DNA of 64,000 nt from Symbiodinium natans (taxonomy: Eukaryota > Sar > Dinophyceae > Suessiales > Symbiodiniaceae): positions 1 to 64,000 of the forward strand of contig CAJNDS010000355.1 in NCBI GenBank assembly GCA_905221605.1. Direction: 5' to 3'. How positions within the stretch are numbered: the first letter of the stretch is position 1; every line of letters begins with the position of its first letter. The translations under genes were made by a program, and so were the position numbers. Positions 57,710 to 64,000 of this stretch are shown here, piece by piece. The notes under the pieces were generated by a model. That model saw nothing but the letters and a program-made list of their open reading frames with translations. It ran no database searches and was not told the DNA's origin.

Positions 57710-58200
57710 GGGTCAGCGCGCAGGGAGGCGGCTTGCGGCGACCGGCCGTTCCCAGCGCCCGTCAGCGAGGAGCTCATGAAGCTCGGGCTCGCTGTCGTCG
57801 CCGTTGGCCTCCCCCGCAAGGGGCAGCTCAAAGAGGAAGCTGGCGAAGGAGCGCTGCGCCGCGACTGCGAGCAGCGCAGTCCACCGGGAGATCCATGCTG
57901 CCCGGACCGTGGGCGCCGTGCCCACTGCAGTTCCGGATACGTGCCTTGCCTTTTGCGCCTCGCTGCCGCGGCGATGCAGTGGCCAGGCTCGACGTCAGCC
58001 CGTGGGTGGGGGGAGGGCCAAGCATAACCGCCGGAATGGAAGGACACGGAACTGGGCATTGGGTATGCGCACGGTGGGCGAGACGGTGAAAGCACGAGGC
58101 GCAAGCTTTGCGAGAGCAGCAGCGCGCGGGACGCAGGTGGAAGGTCAGAAGAGGGCGTCTCCACAGTTGAACAAGTCATCGTCCCATCGCTTGGGGGCGA
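57710..58200 (-). mobile_element. 3' fragment of a second retrotransposon copy
   Basis: The minus strand carries, in shifted frames, pieces that correspond to the C-terminal part of the same element family as 58238-61100: PPASRALLLSQS (about 58170), RRKRQGTYPEL (about 58025), then WISRWTALLAVAAQRSFASF and ELHELLADGRW to a stop near 57713. The centre of the nuclease domain is missing. It lies just beyond the poly(A) of the longer copy. Confidence 0.6.
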
Positions 58201-58213
58201 CCAGTTCGTCGTG

Positions 58214-58237
58214 TTTTTTTTTTTTTTTTTTTTTTTT
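58214..58237 (-). other. poly(A) tail of the retrotransposon copy (poly-T on plus strand)
   Basis: A run of 24 T on the plus strand is a run of A on the minus strand, directly after the 3' part of the minus-strand element. This fits the 3' tail of a non-LTR retrotransposon. Confidence 0.65.
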
Positions 58238-61100
58238 CTCGTGCCCTTTTCCGCAACATCCACGCGGGTCCCTGTGCACGGCGCTTTGGCCTCAGACAGC
58301 TGCGGGAGTCGCCTCGGCCTCAGACAGCACGCATGGGGAGGCGGCTGTGGGCGGGAGTCGCCTCACAACCCACGCAGACCGGGCAGCAGTCCGGAGAGAG
58401 GCAGGCACCTCCGCTGCGCGCGCTCTCGCCAGCAAGCGGATGAAGGTGGCGGCTTCGGGAGCCCACCTGCAGCCTACTTCCATCCCGAACACCACCAAGC
58501 GGCATCGGCGCGCCCGCTCCAGCTCGGGATAAGTTTGGCGTTGTTTGCGGCGTGTAGCCTGGGCAAGAACAATGCCGGGGCGGGCATCGGCGCTGGCGCG
58601 GGGCTGGCCGTCCCGGCCGAGGGGGCTGCCGAGCGTGGCATCAACTGCGAGCTGCTCCCCATGCCACAGGGGCAGACCGTTGCAGACAACCTCAATCCGC
58701 CGTGCGTCCTGCACGGGCACATCGAGGTTCATGTCAGCCAGCCGCACGTTTCTGGCCACACGTGCGCCAGCCTCGCGACACACCCCGGCGAGGGCTCGCT
58801 CAAGAGGGATGGCGCGCGAGGCAAGGACGCCAGCAGTGGCACACGCCGTCCGGTGGTCACCCAGCACATCCAGCGGCCTTCGGCAGGCGCAGGCCCGCGT
58901 TGCGAGCGGGAGCGGCAGGCGCAACTGGAAGTGCGCACTGGGGAGCGTGACATCCTCATGTGTGGGCAGAAACATTAGGGCCCGCGAAGAGTGCGGCCCG
59001 GCCTGTGATAGCAGCAGCGCTCGTGAGGCAGGTGACAGGTTCGAAAAAGCCATCTCGAACCGCGCTCGTCACAGGCGTGGGCAGCACGTCGCTGCCATCC
59101 ACGGAGATGGTCACATGGGTCATCGCGTCTGGAGGCCTCGGCGGGAGGCTGCATCACCTCCCCCCCGCTGCCTGCGAGCCTGCCGTCAAGCGCGGCTGCC
59201 CAACACGCAACTGTGTACCTTGGCGCCCAAGGCTACGCGGCGCCTGGCTGCCCCTGTAGCAGCCCCTGGCGCCCTGTCTCGCAGGACAGGTAGCGCATCG
59301 CACCAGGACGCCCAGTGTGCAGCGTGGCGGTCAGTACGTGCACAACGCAAGCCGAGGCCGCCAAAGCGGGCAGCAAGGCGCTGTCAGCAGCAGCGGGTGG
59401 TCCGCCTGGCCGAGGAGCCTGGCAAGGCACGCCGCAACGTCGTGCTCGGCAGCGTAAAAGGCCGTTTCTGCAGGGGGCAGAACGCGGAGGAGGTAATTGG
59501 CGCGCAGGGCAGCGCAGTAGCGCAGCAGAAGCCATGCCGCTTGAAGATCCTCGACTGTGGGGATGGCCTGCAGCAGACGATCGTGGGCCTCCCGTTTCAG
59601 CGCGAGCTGGCGTTAGACAAACGCGTCAGACCCGAGCGGCGTGCCCAAGACATTGAGGCCTTGTTGGTCACGGGGCAGTGCCCAGCTCCCGACCCAAACT
59701 GGTTCACCCCGGCCGGCTGGAGGTCGCGAATGTCAGCAGGTTCCGCGCCTGCTGCGTTCCAAATACGCGTCTTGGCACGGTTTAGCTGCACGCGCGCATG
59801 GGTCCACAGCGCCCCCTCGACTGCAGCGTACAGCTCCCTGACCCGCTCGGGGGACGCGACGATGTAGACGTCGTGGAAGAAAGCAAAAACGGCCTCCCCG
59901 TCCCGCAGGCCGGCATGCACCGCGTGGAGTGCGGGATGGGCAGCGAGCGAGTACAAGTGGCGTGAGGGCCCTTGCCGTGGGGGATGCTCTCAGACGCATC
60001 ACTGGTCGGGTCCTAGCCCAAGCCTACGCGACTCAGCTGCAGCAGGCGTGCCTGCCTTACCAGTTCGGCTTGAACACGCGTGCTGGCACAGAGGCCCCTG
60101 CACGTGTGCTCAAGGTCGCCACCGAAATAGATCCACGGGCCACCATACCGTCTGTTGATGCGGCAGGGGCCTATGATCATGTTTCACGCGGGGCCATGCT
60201 GGAGGCGTTGCACGAAGGCCTGAGCTGCAGCCGCTTCTTCCTTTTGCCCGGCAGTTCTACGCCACACCTAGCTTCTGCACGTGGGTCGACGCCTCGGGCA
60301 TTTCCCACACCGTTACCCAAGGGGAGGGGGGGAGCAGGGCAGGAGGCGGGATGTCAGCTTGCGCCAGGCGTTCGGCCACGACGTGGTGGAGCCTAACATC
60401 CTCCTCATCATCGCGAGGGGAGCATATGGCTCGGCGGGTCGGCGCCCAGGATCGCGCAACTCGGCGAGTGTGGCGTCTGTGCCCGGCGCGAGCGGCTCCG
60501 CGACTAAAGCGCGGGCCGCAGCAGAGAGCTCCCCCAAGTGCACCAGGGCAGCGGCGCGGCACGCCCTCCCATCATCCTCGGGCTGCATAGTCCTAGGGGC
60601 AGATTGGGATATGTGGGCGGCTTGCGTGGCCTGGTGGAGCAGCTGCGGCCAGAGCCCCCGCCCAAAGAGATCGCATCGCCGGTGGAGCTCCTCGGGGGCA
60701 ACGCGTGTATGGCCCGGCTCGCGATGAAGGAGCATGCGTGGGGCCAACATGAACAGTTTCCAACCACGGAGCTCCTCTTGAGGGGAAGCACGCGCCGCAG
60801 CTAGCCGGAGCCTCGCATTTTAGCAGGCACGTTTTGAACGTATGCACACGCTGGCGGACCTTGTCCTCCAGGGTTATGCCAGCCTGCCTGGAAAGCCTCC
60901 TCCGCGGTTGCCACGCGCCAGCCGCGGCGTAACAGCAGTACATGCCGGACGGAGGGGGCGGGGCGAGCCACACAAAGCACGGCAATGGTCGCCAGCATGC
61001 GCTTCCGACGCTTAAGCCGTAGAGCTCGTCCCCAACTCAGGCCGGCACACGGGCGAAGCCGACCCCACGCATGCTCGAGCCTGGAGTGAGCCCCGCCCAT
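58238..61100 (-). mobile_element. degenerate non-LTR retrotransposon with reverse transcriptase and C-terminal nuclease-like domain
   Basis: Minus-strand order: N-terminal region (LGELSAAARALVAEPLAPGT near 60590, DDEEDVRLHHVVAERLAQAD near 60400); RT core, partly inverted (see 59958-60332); then YSLAAHPALHAVHAGL and FAFFHDVYIV (59956-59850); GLNVLGTPLGSDAFV near 59670; a stop; WLLLRYCAALRANYLL near 59510; SPASRALLLSQAGPHSSRAL at about 59040; a C-C-H-C knuckle (CACRRPLDVLGDHRTAC); and RRIEVV...EQLAVDATL...RCRLVVFGMEVG, which fits a PD-(D/E)XK restriction-like endonuclease as in R2-type elements. The RT YxDD box reads FHDV, so one catalytic Asp is lost. Several frameshifts and stops make it inactive. 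The family is common in dinoflagellates, from memory. The N-terminal limit is uncertain. Confidence 0.8.
59958..60332 (+). mobile_element. inverted block of the RT core inside the minus-strand element
   Basis: These 375 bp read on the plus strand as the RT middle: VRALAVGDALRRITGRVLAQ, then CLPYQFGLNTRAGTEAPARV, SVDAAGAYDHVSRGAML with the motif A Asp, and TWVDASGISHTVTQGEGG after a frameshift near 60225. It starts exactly where the minus-strand copy needs it (before LYSLAAHPAL at 59956) and stops exactly where the upstream part ends (AERLAQADIPP at about 60345). It is therefore an in-place inversion, with a small loss at each end. Confidence 0.75.
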
Positions 61101-61680
61101 CAGACCTCGTTGACGTGGAGACGCGTAGGCAACGTACGATGCATGCGCTGGCGCAGCGTCGGGGGGTGAGGATCACCGCGTGCGTCTCCGGCGGCTTCCC
61201 CGCGCGCCGCTCCGGAGGCCGACGTTGGTGGGGCCGCAGCCCCCACCCCTGCTGGCGACGTTACGCCTGACTTTTTGGCCCAGCTGTCGGCATGCCATCC
61301 AGCCCGGTGTGGCACGCTGCGGGACCGCCTCGCCGAGCACCACCAGGAGAACGGCCGCGTCCGGCAAGGTCAGGAGGGCCGAGGCGAGCGATGCGTCGTG
61401 GCTGCGCACCTGCTTCCGCCGCGTCAAGGTCGGCTATGGCGTGGAGCAACCGCGCCAATGCGCGCGGTCTGGCCGGCTGAGCATGTTCGAGCATCGCCGC
61501 CAGCTCAGTCCAGCGAGGGCCCGCCTGCTCATGCCTCCTCCAGGAAACCTGCGGCCTCATGGGGCAGCGGTACGTGCAGCCAGGACCCTCCCTCCCTCTG
61601 CGCGCTGGGACGCCGATGGGGATGTGCCGGCAGCCGCGCAAGCGACGCTGTTGGAAAGGTACGGAGGGGTCGTGGTGGGT
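61101..61680. other. GC-rich space between retroelement copies
   Basis: Open frames run on all strands but none has a recognised domain. A minus-strand stretch near 61540-61400 (Ala/Arg-rich) may be the decayed 5' end of the longer element. Confidence 0.3.
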
Positions 61681-61684
61681 GTCC

Positions 61685-62015
61685 TGTGGGTTTCCACGGA
61701 GGTCGACCGCCAGTGGTGCCTACGACCACGTGTCCCGCAGGCCATGCTCCAGGGACTCCTCGCGCGGCCTGAGCTCCACCCGCTTCTCCCCTACGCCCGC
61801 CAGTTTCATTGCTCGGACAGCTCCTACACGTGGGTTGATGGGCAGGGGACCTCCCACGCCGTCGCGCAGGGCGAGGGTGGCGAATAGGGAGACCCGCTGA
61901 TGCAAGCGCTGTACTCGCTGGCACAGCACCCGGCGCTCCAGGAGGTGCAGGAACAGCTGCGGGATGGCGAGGCAATCTTCGCGTATTGCGACGTGCTGTT
62001 CAGCTTGCGCACACA
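61685..62015 (+). mobile_element. second retrotransposon RT fragment, plus strand, broken
   Basis: The plus strand reads SGAYDHVSR at about 61709, shifts frame, and goes on with LLARPELHPLLPYARQFHCS, SYTWVDGQGTSHAVAQGEGG, a TAG at 61885, then GDPLMQALYSLAQHPAL and GEAIFAYCDVL. It breaks off in the YxDD box. It has the same family and region as 59958-60332 but lies on the opposite strand to the longer copy and keeps the piece (GDPLMQALYSL) that the inverted copy lost. Confidence 0.75.
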
Positions 62016-62049
62016 CTGCCCCTGGCTACATACCGGCAGTGGGTACTTG

Positions 62050-62130
62050 CGTGTGTGCGTCAGTGCGTGAATGCGTGAGTGTGTGAGTGAGCATGTGCAT
62101 GTGCATGTGCCTGTGCATGTAAGTAAGCAA
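62050..62130. repeat. TGTG/GTGCAT-rich microsatellite
   Basis: Runs of 'gtgcgtgaatgcgtgagtg', 'gtgcatgtgcatgtgcctg' and 'aagtaagtaagtaagt'. Non-coding. Confidence 0.7.
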
Positions 62131-62219
62131 GTAAGTAAGTAAGTCCTGCATGCCCGTAGGCGGCCTCTTAGAGGAGCAGGCAAAGAACGCAACTTTACAT
62201 GGTGTCAAACTGCATTTGA

Positions 62220-62580
62220 GCATGACGTCACGTCAATGTTAGAATCATTCTAAACATCGACGGCTTTTGACGAATCATCTTTGTTCAATTTTCTCAATGC
62301 TGTTCAAAATCAATGAATGCACCCCGCGCGATGTCAAAGAAATTTGTCACGTACTCAGTCCAACAGGTATTTCCATTGAAACGCGCAAAAACTTCAAGCT
62401 GCGTGTACCAACAATCGCGAGGTCTACCAGGAACGCGAACTCCATTTGGCGACCAACTCATCGCACGCTTCACCTACCTGTTTGCTGGCAACTTTGCCAC
62501 ATGATGTGCGAAATTCCAATAGCCATGGATGCATTTGTAAGACCAGCTCTGCAAGTTTAACGTTTGAGTCATCTGCTGGA
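62220..62580. other. unique sequence, no gene called
   Basis: An island of normal-complexity sequence lies between low-complexity arrays. A plus-strand frame of 97 codons (62267-62560) has no domain. I see nothing else. Confidence 0.3.
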
Positions 62581-62604
62581 CATGTTGATTCCATTCGTGC
62601 AGTA

Positions 62605-62945
62605 CCTCGTGCATGTGCATGTGCATGTGCATGTGCATGCGCATGTGAATGAGCATGTGCATGCGCATGCGCATGCGCGTGCACGTGGGCGCGGGCACGG
62701 GCGGGTGCGCTTGCGCGTGCGTGCGCGAGCGTGCGCGAGCGTGCGCGTGCGTGTTTTTTTTTTTTTGTGTTTCTGTGTCTCTCTGTGTGTCTGTATGTGT
62801 CTGTTTGTCTCTATGTATGTATGTAATATGTGTGTGTGCGTGCGCGCGCGTGCGCGTGCGTGTTTTTTTCTGTGTTTCTGTGTTTGTGTCTCTGTGTGTC
62901 TCTGTGTCTCCGTATGTCTGTGCGTGTGCGTGTGCGCGTGCGCGT
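62605..62945. repeat. GTGCAT, GTGCGC and TGTGTCTC low-complexity arrays
   Basis: (GTGCAT)n at 62610-62680 passes into GC-rich 'gcgcgtgcgtgcgcgagcgt' sequence, T-runs and 'tgtgtctctgtgtgtctg' units. The Cys/Val/Arg frames seen here are artefacts. Confidence 0.9.
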
Positions 62946-63355
62946 GCCCGCGTGCCCGCGTGCCCCTGTGCCCCTGTGCCCCTGTGCCCCTGTGCCCCTG
63001 TGCCCCTGTGCCCCTGTGCCCCTGTGCCCCTGTGCCCCTGTGCTTCTGTGCCCCTGTGGTCCTGTGCCCCTGTCAGGGGCCCCTGTGCCCCTGTCAGGGG
63101 CCCCTGTGCCCCTGTCAGGGGCCCCTGTGCCCCTGTCAGGGGCCCCTGTGCCCCTGTCAGGGGCCCCTGTGCCCCTGTCGGGGCCCCTGTGCCCCTGTCA
63201 GGGGCCCCTGTGCCCCTGTCAGGGGCCCCTGTGCCCCTGTGCCCCTGTGCCCCTGTGCCCCTGTGCCCCTGTGCCCCTGTGCCCCTGTGCCCCTGTGCCC
63301 CTGTGCCCCTGTGCCCCTGTGCCCCTGTTGCCCTGTGCCCTGTGGCTCTGTGCCC
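62946..63355. repeat. (TGCCCCTG)n array with CAGGGGCC variant
   Basis: An octamer TGCCCCTG is repeated about ten times, then a block of units in which 'tcaggggcccctgtgcccct' (about 20 bp, with the palindrome CAGGGGCCCCTG) is repeated eight times, then the octamer again about twelve times. Long plus-strand frames (Cys-Ala-Pro-Val) are artefacts. Confidence 0.95.
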
Positions 63356-63610
63356 CTGTGTGCCTGTGTGCCTGTGTGCCTGTGTGCCTGTGTGCCTGTG
63401 TGCCTGTGTGCCTGTGTGCCTGTGTGCCTGTGTGCCTGTGTGCCTGTGTGCCTGTGTGCCTGTGTGCCTGTGTGCCTGTGTGCCTGTGTGCCTGTGTGCC
63501 TGTGTGCCTGTGTGGCTGTGTGCCTGTGTGCCTGTGTGCCTGTGTGCCTGTGTGCCTGTGTGCCTGTGTGCCTGTGTGCCTGTGTGCCTGTGTGCCTGTG
63601 TGCCTGTGTG

Positions 63611-63612
<2 letters not shown>
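63356..63612. repeat. (TGCCTGTG)n array
   Basis: About 32 nearly perfect copies of the octamer TGCCTGTG follow directly on the TGCCCCTG array, from which it differs by small changes. Confidence 0.95.
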
Positions 63613-63706
<94 letters not shown>

Positions 63707-63800
63707 TGTGTGCGCGTGTGTGCGCGTGTGTGCGCGTGTGTGCGCGTGTGTGCGCGTGTGTGGTGTGTGTGTGGTGTGTGTGTGTGTGTGTGTGTGTGTG
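63613..63800. repeat. (TG)n and (TGTGTGCGCG)n array
   Basis: A pure TG run of about 88 bp is followed by six TGTGTGCGCG decamers and more TG. Alternating purine-pyrimidine sequence of this kind can form Z-DNA. Confidence 0.95.
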
Positions 63801-63936
63801 CACCCTGATTCTAAGCTAAGGGTTTTTGGAAAGTCTTTGAGGCTTGGCCGGATATTTCGTACAGAAGACTGACGGAGAATGTATTTTATGCAGGGGGCGC
63901 GAGGTCCTTTGACATAGCTCGCGCCAACGAAGCTCT

Positions 63937-64000
63937 ATGTCATCGGGCAGGAAAACGTACCTGCGCGTGGAGTACCTGGGCAAGTTGTTGCAGCTGGTAT
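63937..64000 (+). CDS. possible 5' end of a plus-strand gene, cut by the window end
   Basis: From an ATG at 63937 the plus strand is open to the window edge (21 codons, reading RKTYLRVEYLGKLLQLV). The composition is that of a normal protein, with a Lys/Leu/Tyr mix. No domain can be named from so little. It could be an exon or chance. Confidence 0.2.
   Translation, partial: MSSGRKTYLRVEYLGKLLQLV

Noticed and set aside
57424-59867. Long plus-strand frames of up to 440 codons
   Set aside because: They are antisense to the retrotransposon, in GC-rich sequence with few stops; the minus strand carries the recognisable domains.
57700-62015. Retrovirus or other virus insertion
   Set aside because: There is no integrase, protease, envelope or LTR; the RT type, poly(A) tail and C-terminal nuclease-like domain fit a non-LTR retrotransposon.
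62564-63872. Plus-strand frames of 329-414 codons rich in Cys, Val and Pro, and a minus-strand His/Thr frame
   Set aside because: They are translations of TGCCCCTG, TGCCTGTG and TG arrays.
1-64000. tRNA, rRNA or snRNA genes
   Set aside because: Read by eye, I found no convincing box A/B pair with cloverleaf and no conserved rRNA or snRNA core; a covariance-model search would settle it.

Overview
This is eukaryotic nuclear DNA, most probably from a dinoflagellate; a Symbiodiniaceae or other Suessiales alga is my best guess. The evidence is as follows. Genes are broken into many short exons. Most introns start with GC, and some with GA, instead of GT. Every protein gene I can reconstruct lies on the minus strand, as in the unidirectional gene arrays of dinoflagellates. 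TTTAGGG-type (CCCTAAA) repeats occur inside the window. Retroelement remains resemble a non-LTR family known from dinoflagellate genomes. The species is inferred, not shown.

Layout from left to right (genes on the minus strand, so each reads right to left). 1-2.5 kb: two copies of an AT-rich palindromic repeat around a CGA/CGC simple repeat. 2.5-12.3 kb: a CLK/LAMMER-type SR-protein kinase whose last large intron (about 6.9 kb) holds a 70-80 bp satellite, a roughly 0.5 kb palindrome and degenerate telomere-like DNA. 13.2-15.4 kb: SEC62. 16.2-22.6 kb: a C-terminal-motor kinesin (kinesin-14) with a stalk coded by serial short exons; further coiled-coil-like exons continue to about 25.7 kb. 26.1-28.3 kb: a possible RS-rich protein. 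28.8-32.1 kb: two tandem-repeat arrays. 32.9-36.9 kb: fragments of unrecognised genes. 38.7-39.4 kb: a DnaJ (J-domain) protein. 40.8-49 kb: HemB (porphobilinogen synthase), split by a 5 kb intron that contains a complete 990-codon ankyrin-repeat gene on the same strand. 49.47 kb: a short perfect interstitial telomere array. 49.5-52.3 kb: unassigned, with coding-like pieces. 52.4-56.3 kb: pieces of a membrane protein with a GAF domain. 57.7-62 kb: degenerate non-LTR retrotransposon copies, one with an internal inverted block. 62-63.8 kb: TG-rich and (TGCCCCTG/TGCCTGTG)n arrays.

The recognised genes are housekeeping: splicing regulation (CLK kinase, possible RS protein), ER protein import (SEC62), microtubule transport (kinesin-14), chaperone work (DnaJ) and tetrapyrrole synthesis (HemB, with the aspartate-rich metal site of plastid enzymes). 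They do not form a pathway. The co-orientation looks like a transcriptional array and not a functional operon.

Exon limits for HemB, the ankyrin gene and DnaJ were checked by codon phase, and the frames close exactly. Limits in CLK, SEC62 and kinesin are partly approximate. Roughly half the window is repeats, introns or sequence in which I see no gene.
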